64,000 bases of DNA from CAWAVN01 sp963844315 (GCA_963844315.1 CAWJOC010000026.1:62001-126000), one strand, 5' to 3'. Shown: positions 39,840-49,416, counted from the stretch's first letter. Notes: a model not told the origin generated them from the sequence alone. Numbers and translations are program-made.

Positions 39840-39879
39840 AGAGGATTAAGATTAAGTTTAAGATTAGGATTAAGAAAAG
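39840..39879. repeat. A-rich TAAGATTAAG intergenic repeat
   Basis: AGGATTAAGATTAAGTTTAA followed by GATTAGGATTAAG. Similar tracts are at 14798-14829 (plus) and 21238-21263 (inverted), all between genes. Confidence 0.6.
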
Positions 39880-39919
39880 AGTCTCTTCTTCCCACAGCCT
39901 AACCAAGCGGAGCGCCCGA

Positions 39920-42502
39920 ATGAGCCAACTCAACCGTCGAAACTTCTTGCAGGGCATGAGCGCGATTGGAACCGGGATCGCGGTGGTGGGGTCCAGAGAA
40001 CCAGCGGAAGGCCAACCGAACCCGGAGGCTCCGAACCCCAATCTTTGGCGCGGGCTTCCCGACCGCGTGTGGATTGGGCCGGAGTATTGGGCGAACCCGT
40101 TGCAAGACTGGCGGCTCTCGAAAGGCAAGCTGGAATGCACGAACGCGGCCGCGAATCGCAACGTGCACTGCTTGACCAAAAGCGTGGGCGAGCTGCCCGG
40201 GCACATTGGATATGCTGGTGACTATCTCCCGCACCGATGACAAGACTCTCATCGATGGTAAAGGGTCCGCCGGCTTTCGCATTGGAATTCAAGGCACTTT
40301 GGAGGATTACCGAAACGCCCTCGTGTTCGGGAATGGTTTAGACATCGGGTTCAATGTTGTCGACGGACTGTTCATTGGCCGCGTGAAATCCAGCAAGCCA
40401 GCAAAAGACTTGCTCGACCGGAAAGAAGTTATGCTTTCGGTTTATGCACGTCCCAAGGGCGATCATTACCAGATCACCTTGATCGCTCATGACAGCGATT
40501 CGGGAGAGATTCTCGATCAAATTGAAAATGAAAACATCACTCCCGACCGCATGCGAGGGAATGTTGCCTTGGTCAATAATCATGCTGGTGGTGGTCGCCG
40601 GGGAGATGGATCCACATACGGTCTGGGAGCCTTCCGATTCAGCGACTGGTTCATCACTGGCACAAAAATTGAGGACCATCCTGAACGGGCTTTCGGGCCG
40701 ATCCTGTTTTCGCAATACACGCTGAGCAACAGCATCCTAAAGTTGACGGCCCAAATGCCGCCTTTGGGCGAGGAAGATTCGCAGACGGTGAAACTTGAAA
40801 TTCAAGGGAGCCAAGTCGAGGCATGGCATACGCTCGGCGAGGAGAGAATCCATCCCGAAGCCCGCACCGTGACGTTTCGCATCGCCGATTGGCACAGGGG
40901 CAAACACGATTGGCCCTATCGTTTGAGTTACGTCCAAAACTACAAAAGCGGCAACGAGACACGGCGCGGGTTTACGAATGGACCGGAACCATCCGCAATG
41001 ATCCCGTCGATAAGGACGTGATCACGGTGGCGGATGTCTCTTGCAACATTCACACCGCCTTTCCGAATGCTCCGTTCGTCGCGAACATGGCGAAGCTCGA
41101 TCCCGATCTCTTGGCTTTCACCGGCGACCAGTTTTACGAAAGCTCCGGCGGGTATGGCATTCAAACCGCACCGCTCGATAAGGCCATTTTGGATTACCTC
41201 CGCAAGTGGTGGATGCACGGTTGGACGTGGCGGGAAATGATGCGGGACCGGCCCTCGATCAGCATTCCCGACGACCATGATGTCTATCAAGGCAACATCT
41301 GGGGCGAAGGCGGGGCGGGACCACAAGAGACCCAAGAAGCGGGCGGATACCGGCTCCCGGCGGAGTGGGTCAACGTGGTCCACCGCACGCAGACCTCGCA
41401 TCATCCCGACCCTTTTGACCCAACGCCCATCAAGCAGAATATCAGCGTGTACTATGGCCCAATGACATATGGCCGGTTGAGTTTCGCGATTCTCGCCGAC
41501 CGCATGTTCAAGACGGGTCCCGACGGCGAAGTGCCGCCCACGGGTGGCCGGGCGGATCACGTCACCGATCCGAATTTCGATCCCAAGACGGCGGACCTCG
41601 AAGGACTGGAATTGTTAGGCGAAAGGCAACTGAAATTCCTGCGCGAGTGGGCGGCTGATTGGAAAGGGGCGGACATGAAAGCCGTGCTGTCGCAAACGAT
41701 CTTCACCGCGATGGCGACCACGCACGGCGGGAACCGGCAAAGGCTCCGGGCGGATTACGACACCAACGGCTGGCCGCAGACCGGGCGGAACAAAGCCCTC
41801 AATGAGATGCGAAAAGCCTTCGCGGTGCATCTGGCGGGCGACCAGCATTTGCCCGCCGTCGTGCACTACGGCATTGATGACTATCAGGACGCGGGCGTGG
41901 CGTTCGCGGGACCGGCGGTCAACGTGGGCTATCCCCGCTGGTGGGAACCGGAAGAGGCAGGACAAAACCGCCTGCCCGGCAGCCCCGAAAACACCGGCGA
42001 TTTTCTGGATCACTTCGGGAACAAGATGACCGTGCTCGCCGTCAAAAATGGAGCCGCCAAACCTTCTCCCAAACTCTTGGAGGGCTTGGCGGACAAAACG
42101 TCCGGCCTCAGCGTGGTGCGGTTCGACAAAAAGAATCGCGAGATCACCATCGAATGCTGGCCGTTTTTGGCCGACCCGACCCAGCCGCATTCGCAGTTTC
42201 CCGGTTGGCCGATCAAAGTCAAAATGCTCGACAATTACGCAAGAAAACCGGCGGGCTATTTGCCCACGCTCAAAATCCAAGGCGCGGAAAACCCCGTCGT
42301 GCAAGTCATCAACGACAAGACCGGCGAGATCGAATACACCTTGCGAATTGCAGGGACGTCATTTCGTCCGATGGTCTTCGACGCCGAGGCGACCTACACA
42401 GTGAAGATCGGGTCGGAAGAACCAAAGATTCGCAAAAATCTTCAGAACTTAAAACCCGACGCGGAGGGGACTATTGAAGTCCAGTTTTGGAATCGAGGGT
42501 AA
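39920..42502 (+). CDS. Tat-exported PhoD-like phosphatase, two compensating frameshifts
   Basis: A large (860-residue) metallophosphatase. The start has a twin-arginine signal (LNRRNFLQGMSAIGTG). The middle ~300 residues form a beta-rich N-terminal domain; the catalytic part has LLAFTGDQFYESSGG, SISIPDDHDVYQGNIWG, VLSQTIFTAMATTHGG and VHLAGDQHLPAVVHYG, with the Asp/His metal ligands. An extra G near 40208 and a missing G near 40962 cancel, so only the first and middle parts are out of frame. A family A hairpin starts one base after the stop. By family: phosphodiesterase/monoesterase in the periplasm. Confidence 0.85.
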
Positions 42503-42503
42503 A

Positions 42504-42558
42504 GAGCCGCGCACGCAGTAAGCGGCAGTGACTTCTCCGCTTACTGCGTGCGCGGCTC
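42504..42558. repeat. Palindromic element, family A (copy 4)
   Basis: Perfect 22-base arms at 42504-42525 and 42537-42558 with an 11-base loop, one base after the phosphatase stop and nine bases before the stop of the convergent gene. It could serve as a two-way terminator. Confidence 0.9.
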
Positions 42559-42566
42559 CTAACAGC

Positions 42567-43014
42567 TTAATTGTAACTGTTGCCCTTGGTGTCGGAGTGG
42601 CCGTTGGTTTCGCGGCTTTTCAGCTCTGCGACCTGGCGTTCCAGTTCGCGTTGTTTTTGCCGGACTTTCGCGAGCGCCACGTGCGAATGCGTCCGCGTGG
42701 AGAGCATGTCGCCGAAGGCCAAAAGGAAGATCCAGCCGATCAGAGCAAACACCAGAAAGCCCACAAGAGTCGCGGGCACGACCTGCCGCTGGTCGAGCAG
42801 CCAATCCATGAGCGGGATCAAAAGGCCCAACAGCACCAGCATGCCGGAGGTCTGCATCCGCCGGCGATAGCGGGCGTAATAATGGTGCAAATCCTGCGGG
42901 TCGGACGTGGAGTCGTTTTTCTCCTTCCGCCATTCCCGGATGTGCGAGCGCATAAAGAGCGAACCCAAAACGGCTAAACTCGCCCCCACGCCGACCGTAA
43001 CCCACGAAATTCAT
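42567..43014 (-). CDS. Small two-helix membrane protein with coiled coil, one frameshift
   Basis: About 148 residues: an N-terminal hydrophobic segment (TVGVGASLAVLGSLFM), a basic loop, a long hydrophobic hairpin (LVLLGLLIPLMDWLL, ATLVGFLVFALIGWIFLLAF) and a C-terminal coiled coil (VRQKQRELERQVAELKS). An extra T near 42998 separates MNFVG from the rest. Function unknown. Confidence 0.68.
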
Positions 43015-43110
43015 GCCAAACAACCCGACTGAAAGAAAAACCCGGTGAACCTGCCCGCGCCCCAATCATAAACAACGCCGCTTTCCATTGCACTTGTAAT
43101 GAGGAGAGAA

Positions 43111-43162
43111 GATGGAAGATCGAGGATGGCTATCTTCGATCCTCTATCCTCGATCTTCCATC
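43111..43162. repeat. Inverted repeat overlapping the ATP-grasp gene end
   Basis: Perfect 17-base arms GATGGAAGATCGAGGAT (43111-43127) and its complement (43146-43162). The right arm encodes the last residues of the ATP-grasp protein. A related CTCGATCTTCGATCCTC tract lies at about 54959-54976. Confidence 0.8.
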
Positions 43163-44211
43163 CTCACTCCTTCCGCAGTGAACCTGACGGTTTCGGGTTT
43201 CCAGCGCAAGGGTTCTTCTCGGCGCGAGGAGGGCAGAAGATATTCCGCGAGATTCCGGTCCGCCAAAGCGCGGTAGCCCAGGTAACTTGTGGTCAAACGC
43301 GGATTGATCTCGACGACCAGCAGTTCTTCCGAGTTATCAAACGGAGCCAGCAAATCCAACCCGACATAACCCGAAAGCCCCGGCAGGAGTTTTGCAACCG
43401 CTTGCACCCGTTCCGTGGCGATGTGCTGCAAATGAATGGTGTCCGGAACGCGTCCGCCCAAATAGCCGAACCGCCCATCGCTCGAGAGCTTCTGCTCGGC
43501 CAGGGGAAGCACTTCCAGCCAGGGTTCGCCGTTCCAATCCGGCTCGCCAATGATCGCGGCGACCGAAAGCGTCCTTGCGGGCACATAGGGTTGGAGAATC
43601 CATCCAGCTTTGCTGGATTTGGACTTCTTGCTTTCCGACTTGAACTGCTCCCAGTCTTTGGCATGGGAGACGAGGAACGTATTTTGTGAACCGGCTCCAT
43701 CGCGGGGCTTGATAACCAGTGGAAACTTCAATTCCGCTTCGTTCAGGCTGTTCGGCTTGGACAAAGTGCGGGTGGGAATGGTCGGGATGCGGTGGTCTTC
43801 CAGGAGTTTTGCCAGCGTGAACTTGTCGGTACACAGCCGGATGCTTTCCACGCTGCAATTCAGCAGTTCCGTTCCCAATCGTTGAACTTTTTCGCAGCGG
43901 TCGGCGAGCAGGTTTTGAAACTCCGGCGCGATGACCAGGACATAATCCGCCTGCAAGCATTGGTCCTCAAATGCGCAGGCTTCCTCCGGATGCGTAACGA
44001 CTTGCACTTCGATGTTGTCCGCTCCCTCATCCAAGAGCGGACAATGCCCTTTCCGGCGGTCCCAGGTGGTGGCGACCTCGCAATCCTTGATCTTGGCGAA
44101 GTCCGAAACGATGGCGCACAACATCGCGGAGCCTTCCCGCAAAAGCGACGCGGGAACATCCTTCTCCCGCCAGGCTCCCGAAGTCACGTATTCCGAAACG
44201 AAAACCCGCAT
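43144..44211 (-). CDS. ATP-grasp ligase (MfnD/COG1821-like)
   Basis: A 355-residue ATP-grasp enzyme: nucleotide-binding strands LKFPLVIKPRDGAGSQNT and GWILQPYVPARTLSVAA, and metal ligands in LLVVEINPRLTTSYLGYRAL. The fold forms amide bonds from a carboxylate and an amine. The N-terminal organisation and the motif NPRLTTSY suggest the tyramine-glutamate ligase (MfnD) group of methanofuran/H4MPT-linked C1 metabolism, which planctomycetes have; this is inference. No other C1 gene is in the window. The last residues RMEDRG are encoded by a palindromic repeat. Confidence 0.82.
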   Translation of the reverse strand: MRVFVSEYVTSGAWREKDVPASLLREGSAMLCAIVSDFAKIKDCEVATTWDRRKGHCPLLDEGADNIEVQVVTHPEEACAFEDQCLQADYVLVIAPEFQNLLADRCEKVQRLGTELLNCSVESIRLCTDKFTLAKLLEDHRIPTIPTRTLSKPNSLNEAELKFPLVIKPRDGAGSQNTFLVSHAKDWEQFKSESKKSKSSKAGWILQPYVPARTLSVAAIIGEPDWNGEPWLEVLPLAEQKLSSDGRFGYLGGRVPDTIHLQHIATERVQAVAKLLPGLSGYVGLDLLAPFDNSEELLVVEINPRLTTSYLGYRALADRNLAEYLLPSSRREEPLRWKPETVRFTAEGVRMEDRG

Positions 44212-44253
44212 GGTCCACTCCTTACAACGAACAAAACCTTGGTTCCCAATTTG

Positions 44254-44318
44254 AAGGTGGCACAGACATTCCTGTCTGTGCGAATCGACAGCACAGACAG
44301 GAATGTCTGTGTCACCTT
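44254..44318. repeat. Hairpin repeat, family D
   Basis: 28-base arms at 44254-44281 (AAGGTGGCACAGACATTCCT plus GTCTGTGC) and 44291-44318, one mismatch, nine-base loop, in the 486-base divergent gap between the ATP-grasp and GT87 genes. Apart from this and the family E copy, nothing was seen in the gap. Confidence 0.88.
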
Positions 44319-44339
44319 GTGTTAGGCGTTCTAAAGAAG

Positions 44340-44494
44340 CATTTTAACGCAAAGACCGCAAAGGAATTATCAATGCGACGGATCTCATGCAGGAATTTCA
44401 GCGATGACCGTCCGTCGAGCTTCTCAATTACGCTTGTTTCTGTTTTCTCTTTGCGGACTTCGCGTCTTCTCTTTGCGGTTTTTGCGTTAAAATG
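44340..44494. repeat. Palindromic element, family E (copy 2, inverted)
   Basis: CATTTTAACGCAAAGACCGC opens it and TTTTTGCGTTAAAATG closes it. The reverse complement aligns over its full length with 31763-31940, sharing GAGAAGACGC, CGCAAAGAGAAAACAGAAAC and the core ATTGAGAA. Confidence 0.82.
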
Positions 44495-44697
44495 CCTATT
44501 CTTTCAAATCGCCGGGGCGGCCTCAGGGCGATTCAGGCTTTGATGTTGGCGCTTGTTCAGAAACGCGGCCTTGCATCCTGATTGACACGGTTTGGCATCT
44601 CGGATACGTTCCGCGCCCTGAAAAATCGCACCCAATCCGCGCGAAGAGGCGGCGGGTTGGGGGCTTTCCGAAGTTCCGAGAGATTTGCACAACCACC

Positions 44698-46104
44698 ATG
44701 ATTGCACGGATGCGTGAACGGGTGCGCGATCGGGTTCCCGACACGAACCAACCCCCACCGCGGCCTCCCGCTTGGAAGAAAGCGGCCATTGGGCTGGTGG
44801 CGGTCGTGGTCCTTGTGCAGTTTGTCCGCCTGATTTATCGCCCCAAGGGCGATTTCGACGTGCATTGGGAATCCGGTCGGCGGATGGCGGTGGGCGAACC
44901 GCTTTACGCCCACACCGACGGCCAGGATGAACGCGGGCACAATTATCCCTATCCGCCGTTTTGGGCCTTGGCCCACGCGCCCTTCTCCTGGCTGCCCATC
45001 TTGCCCGCCCAGCTTCTTTTGTATCCGTTGATAGTCGTGGCGGGTTACGGATTGGTCAAAACGCTACACCGTTTGTCGCGGACCCATGAGCCATTGCCCC
45101 CAGATCGGCAATTTTTAGTGACAGCGGGAGCGGTGTTCCTCACCAGCCGGTTTTTGGTGCGGGACATGCCGGAGTGCGGCGTGAACCTGGCTTTGGTCGC
45201 ACTCAGTTGGCTGGCGGTCGAATGTTGGGTCCGTCGCCGCGATTGGGCCGGGGGCTGGTGCTTGGGCCTGGCCATTTCGCTCAAATGCACGCCCGCGCTG
45301 TTTTTGGCGTGGTTTTTGTGGAAACGCCAATGGAAATTCGCCACGGCCACCATCGTGGCGATGGCCGTGTTTTCGCTCTCGCCGATGTTGGTGATGGGTC
45401 CAAAACCGTTTTGGGACACGATGGCCCAATGGACCGGCCACGTGTGGCGCGGCGTGGGCGAAACGCACCCGGCGTATGGCGTTTTAGGCGATGAGCCACT
45501 TCAAAACGTCTCGCTGAGGCCCGCCTTGGCCCGCTATCTCACCGTTTTGCCCGAAGGTCACCGCAGCCGAGTCGACCATCCGTTGTACTTCGATGTCTTC
45601 ACGTTTTCGCCCGAAGTCGCGGGCTGGATTATCAAAGCCGTGCTCTTGGGTTTGGTGGCGGGCGTGGCGTGGTGGTTTCGCCGACCCGTGGTCCATCGAG
45701 ATGATCCCCAATGGCTATGGGAGGCGGCGGCGGTCTCGGTGCTCTTGCTTTTGCTTTCGCCGATCACCTGGGGCCAGCATTGCGTGGGCGTGCTGCCGGC
45801 GTTTTATCTGATGATGCGAAAAACCGTGGCCGGCAAATACCTTCCCGCATGGACCAAAGCCGTCGTGTGGGCGTACATCGCGGGCATGCTGCTCTTAAAC
45901 CGGGAAGTGATCGGGAAGGATTTGACCTATCTCTTGGACAGCTACCGGCTGCCGACGCTGTTTCTGTTGGCTCTCTTGGCGGTCGCGCTGCGTCTTGGAA
46001 CTCTTGATGCGGAAGAGAACGAAGCCCCCGCCGCCGAGGCTCGCTCCGTCCAAGGGAAATCTTCCCGCGCCGCAAAGCCTGCGGAACTCGCGGCCATCCG
46101 CTAA
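44698..46104 (+). CDS. GT87-like polytopic mannosyltransferase (DUF2029)
   Basis: A 468-residue integral membrane glycosyltransferase with about ten helices. The early loop FDVHWESGRRMAVGEPLY and NYPYPPFWALAHAPF match the polyprenyl-phosphate-mannose GT87 family (GxPLY, YPP). Internal motif GGWCLGLAISLKCTPALFLAWF and LLLLSPITWGQHCVGVLPAF are also typical. C-terminal tail is Ala-rich and cytoplasmic. ATG 44698 begins after a repeat-rich promoter region. Frame intact. Product (cell-surface glycan) unknown. Confidence 0.88.
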   Translation: MIARMRERVRDRVPDTNQPPPRPPAWKKAAIGLVAVVVLVQFVRLIYRPKGDFDVHWESGRRMAVGEPLYAHTDGQDERGHNYPYPPFWALAHAPFSWLPILPAQLLLYPLIVVAGYGLVKTLHRLSRTHEPLPPDRQFLVTAGAVFLTSRFLVRDMPECGVNLALVALSWLAVECWVRRRDWAGGWCLGLAISLKCTPALFLAWFLWKRQWKFATATIVAMAVFSLSPMLVMGPKPFWDTMAQWTGHVWRGVGETHPAYGVLGDEPLQNVSLRPALARYLTVLPEGHRSRVDHPLYFDVFTFSPEVAGWIIKAVLLGLVAGVAWWFRRPVVHRDDPQWLWEAAAVSVLLLLLSPITWGQHCVGVLPAFYLMMRKTVAGKYLPAWTKAVVWAYIAGMLLLNREVIGKDLTYLLDSYRLPTLFLLALLAVALRLGTLDAEENEAPAAEARSVQGKSSRAAKPAELAAIR

Positions 46105-46130
46105 TGGAACGCGAACGATAAACAGGGAAT

Positions 46131-46208
46131 GTGTGCCACGGCTCTGTGAGCCGTGCGAATGCCGAATGCATGTCCTATCTTCGCACGGCTCACAGAGCCG
46201 TGGCACAC
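46131..46208. repeat. Hairpin repeat, family F
   Basis: Perfect 29-base arms at 46131-46159 and 46180-46208 (GTGTGCCACGGCTCTGTGAG plus CCGTGCGAA) around a 20-base loop. Each arm contains a smaller palindrome (CACGGCTCtgtGAGCCGTG). It lies between GT87 and the MFS gene. Confidence 0.9.
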
Positions 46209-46344
46209 CGGCGAAGGTTTTTCGCAAGTTCGCTTCGGTTACGGTTGCTCAAAGGCATGGGAATCGGCATCATCACACGATTGCCGAAATTGCAGGCTTG
46301 CCGATCCCGCTTTGCACCACCGACTTTGACCTAAGGAAGCCGCC

Positions 46345-47974
46345 ATGCCCCAAGCCGCCTTAGTTGGCCCGCGTTTGTCCGTGATGATGTTCTTGCAGTT
46401 CTTCATCTGGGGGTCTTGGTACGTGACGGCCCCCTCGTATTTGGCGAAGCTGGGATTCGGCGGCGGGGATTTCGGATGGACGTATTCCGTCGGCCCGATT
46501 GCGGGGATCATCTCGCCGTTCTTCGTGGGGATGATCGCCGACCGCTTTTTCGCCTCGGAACGCATCCTGGGCGTGATGCACCTTTTGGGAGCGGCGGCGA
46601 TGTTCGCGGCGGTCACGGCAATGGACACCGCCGCCCCTTCGCCCGCCGTGATCAACGGATTGTTCTTCGCCCACATGCTGTGCTACTTCCCCACGCTGGC
46701 GCTGACCAACACCTTGGCCATGCACAACATGACCGACTCCGAAAAGCAGTTCCCCTTGATCCGCGTGTTCGGCACGATTGGCTGGATCATCGCGGGCTTC
46801 AGCTTGGATTGGACCGGCTGGACCGCCGCGCAGGGAAATGTTCTACCTCACCATCGGAGCCAGCGTCCTGTTGGGGCTTTATAGTTTCACGCTGCCCCAC
46901 ACGCCGCCGCCCTCCGCCGGGAAGGAAGTCACCGCCAGGGAACTCTTGGGCGTGGATGCCTTTGTCCTCTTGAAGAAGCCCTCGTTTTTCATCTTCATGG
47001 CCAGCTCGTTTTTGATCTGCATTCCCTTGGCGTTTTATTACCAACTGGCCGCCAGAGCGCTTCAGCAAACCGGCGTCGCGGGGGTCGCCACCAAAATGTC
47101 CTATGGCCAAATCTCCGAAATCTTTTTCATGGTGGCGATGCCTTTGTTCTTCAAACGCCTGGGCGTCAAATGGATGCTGCTCGTGGGCATGGCGGCGTGG
47201 GTTCTCCGATACGGTTTATTCGCCGTCGGGTCGCCGGGTCCTGATCCCATCATCTGGATGATGATTTTCGGGATCGTCCTGCACGGGATTTGTTACGACT
47301 TCTTCTTCGTCACCGGCCAGATCTACACCGACAAAACCGCCCCCTCATCCATCCGGGGCCAAGCTCAGGGGATGCTGGTCTTGTTTACGCTGGGCATCGG
47401 GATGTTGATCGGGGCACAGGTCGCGGGAAAGGTGGAAGAAGCCGCCTCGCCTCCCGAAGCCGTCGCCTTGAATAAGGAGATTGTCGATCTGGATACGCAG
47501 ATCAAGACCAAGCGGCAGGAACTGAATGCTCATCTTGCGGACCAATCCGAGGAAACCAAAACCGAGTGGGCCAATTGGCAGGCTGCAATGGCGGCAAAGC
47601 AAGACGAGTACAAGGACCAACTCAAGAAAGAGTCTTCCAGTGAAACCGATCCGGAGCTGACGCTCGTCGAGCGCGTGGCCCTTTGGGAAACGCTTGTGGG
47701 CAAGCCATTGTCAGAACCGCTGGAAACGGCCTTGGAAATGCAACTTCAAATCGACGAGTGGAGCGCCATGCAGACCGAGAAATCGAATGCCCGATTGAAG
47801 CTCCTCGACTGGCAAACGATCTGGCTCATCCCCTGCGTGATGGCCGGAGTGGTGATGCTGCTGTTCCTGGTCCTGTTCCGCGATGACACCAGAGCCACCG
47901 TCACCGAAGGCGAAGCCGCCGAAGCCTTCACCCACAACGTCCCGGAAGACCCCCACGAACGCCACGGCGGGTAA
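46345..47974 (+). CDS. MFS nucleoside-type transporter with coiled-coil insert, one frameshift
   Basis: A 12-helix transporter of the nucleoside:H+ symporter group: MMFLQFFIWGSWYVTAPSYL at the start, FPLIRVFGTIGWIIAGF, and GICYDFFFVTGQIYTDK. An extra base near 46840 separates AAQ from MFYLTIGASVLLGLY; corrected length 542 residues. Between the eleventh and twelfth helices is an unusual hydrophilic insert of ~115 residues (LNKEIVDLDTQIKTKRQELN, WANWQAAMAAKQDEYKDQLK), predicted coiled coil, absent from the basic family. AAGGA precedes the ATG. Substrate inferred from family only. Confidence 0.85.
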
Positions 47975-48030
47975 GCGTAATGGGTGGTGGGAAGAATCGC
48001 ACACGAAGGCACAAAGACACGAAGATTTTC

Positions 48031-48063
48031 GTAGGGTGGGTGGAGCGCAGCGAAACCCACCTT
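48031..48063. repeat. Short inverted repeat GTAGGGTGGGT type
   Basis: GGTGGGT (48035-48041) pairs with AACCCACC (48054-48061) around GGAGCGCAGCGA. The repeat type is common in bacterial intergenic DNA. It lies between the convergent MFS and ankyrin genes. Confidence 0.55.
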
Positions 48064-48087
48064 ATCGTTTCCGTATCTTCGCCAGAT

Positions 48088-49416
48088 TCAATCGTGGATC
48101 GGCATCCCAGGCTTGCGTTTCGCCTCTTCGTCGATGCGTCCACCGTGGGCTTCCAAGAGTTCCATGATTTCGGTAAACGCGGCCACCTCTTTCTGATTGT
48201 GCTCCGTTTTGGCAGATGGCCGTTCCCATCTAGCGGTATTGAGAGGGGTAAATCCCCGGTAGTCGATGGCATTAACATTTAAAGTGGGGCAATTCTCCAA
48301 GAGATACCTGATCCCCGCGACGTTTCCGTGCGTTGCGCTTTTGTGCAAGGGCGTCCGTTTTGAATCATCTGTTGCGTTGACATCGAGATTAGGGCAATTC
48401 TCGACGAGGAATTTCACGGAGTGTAACTGCTTCGGATGAACCATTGCCGCGTGCAATGGGGTTTCCCCGAAATAGCCTTTCGCGTTGACGTCCAACTCCG
48501 GGTAATTTTCCACGAGGTAACGCATGATATCGTCGCTGCTCGTCGTCAGGTTGCCGGCCGCTTCGTGCAGCGGAGTATTATCGCGCGGATGGTCACGGTA
48601 ATTTACATCGCCTAGTTCATTGACCAACAAATCGACGATCCTCGGCATGGCGGCCAGCCACTCGTCATATTGTTCTTGCATGTGCTTCGGATCGGGCGTG
48701 AGGGAACAAAACGTGTCCATGACATTAGTATCTTCGACGAACTTCACTTTCGCCCCGCCCTCAATCAGTAACTCGACGACTTCGGCGTGACCGTGGATCG
48801 CCGCCCACTCAATTGCCCAAATGCTTGGCTCCATTTCAGAACTGTCGAAATCTTGGCGCCAGTCGTGGGCGTTCGGATCGACGCCCGCGTTCAAGAGTAC
48901 TCTCATGACATTGGTATGTCCTCGGCTTGAGGCGATAACGATGGGTGACTGAGCGAACCAACTGTCCTGGGCATTGAGATCTGCCCCGCCTTCTGCCAAG
49001 GCTTTCATTGCACGTGCGCTGCCCTGGTCTGCCGCCGCATGGACGGGACGTCTGGCATAGCGATCATTGAGGATTGACATGTTGGGATCCGCGCCGGATT
49101 CAATTAGGAATTTCACAATCTCCGGATGGTCGCCGTACGCAGCAGCGTAGAGCAGCGTCCACCCATCTTCGTCCCGGCTATTCACGATACCTGGATCGAT
49201 TCGAACGTATCCGGCCACTACGAAATCATGGCCCTCCAACGCAGCTTGTGCTGGGTCAAAAATCGAATACCGCCAAGCCGCCCATATTGCGATTGATCCA
49301 AGTGCGAAAATGGCCAACCGCTTTCGTCTCTTTGATAGGTAGCCCACAATGCCCGGACCTTCGCCTGTCGGCTCCAATGTTTTCTCATTCGATGGATTGA
49401 TCGGCTCATCGCTCAT
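48088..49416 (-). CDS. Membrane-anchored ankyrin-repeat protein
   Basis: 442 residues: one membrane helix near 31-47 (RLAIFALGSIAIWAAWRY), then at least eight ankyrin repeats: DGWTLLYAAAYGDHPEIVKF, VVELLIEGGAKVKF, NTPLHEAAGNLT, ETPLHAAMVHPKQLHSVKFL, RTPLHKSATHGNVAGIRYLL, FTPLNTARW. Protein-protein binding is expected. The ATG lies inside the end of the DUF433 gene with GGAGG upstream, so translation is coupled. No enzyme domain is seen. Confidence 0.85.
   Translation of the reverse strand: MSDEPINPSNEKTLEPTGEGPGIVGYLSKRRKRLAIFALGSIAIWAAWRYSIFDPAQAALEGHDFVVAGYVRIDPGIVNSRDEDGWTLLYAAAYGDHPEIVKFLIESGADPNMSILNDRYARRPVHAAADQGSARAMKALAEGGADLNAQDSWFAQSPIVIASSRGHTNVMRVLLNAGVDPNAHDWRQDFDSSEMEPSIWAIEWAAIHGHAEVVELLIEGGAKVKFVEDTNVMDTFCSLTPDPKHMQEQYDEWLAAMPRIVDLLVNELGDVNYRDHPRDNTPLHEAAGNLTTSSDDIMRYLVENYPELDVNAKGYFGETPLHAAMVHPKQLHSVKFLVENCPNLDVNATDDSKRTPLHKSATHGNVAGIRYLLENCPTLNVNAIDYRGFTPLNTARWERPSAKTEHNQKEVAAFTEIMELLEAHGGRIDEEAKRKPGMPIHD

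Noticed and set aside
13335..42558. Family A palindromes considered as a CRISPR array
   Set aside because: Copies are many kilobases apart, are single, and have no regularly spaced spacers or Cas genes.
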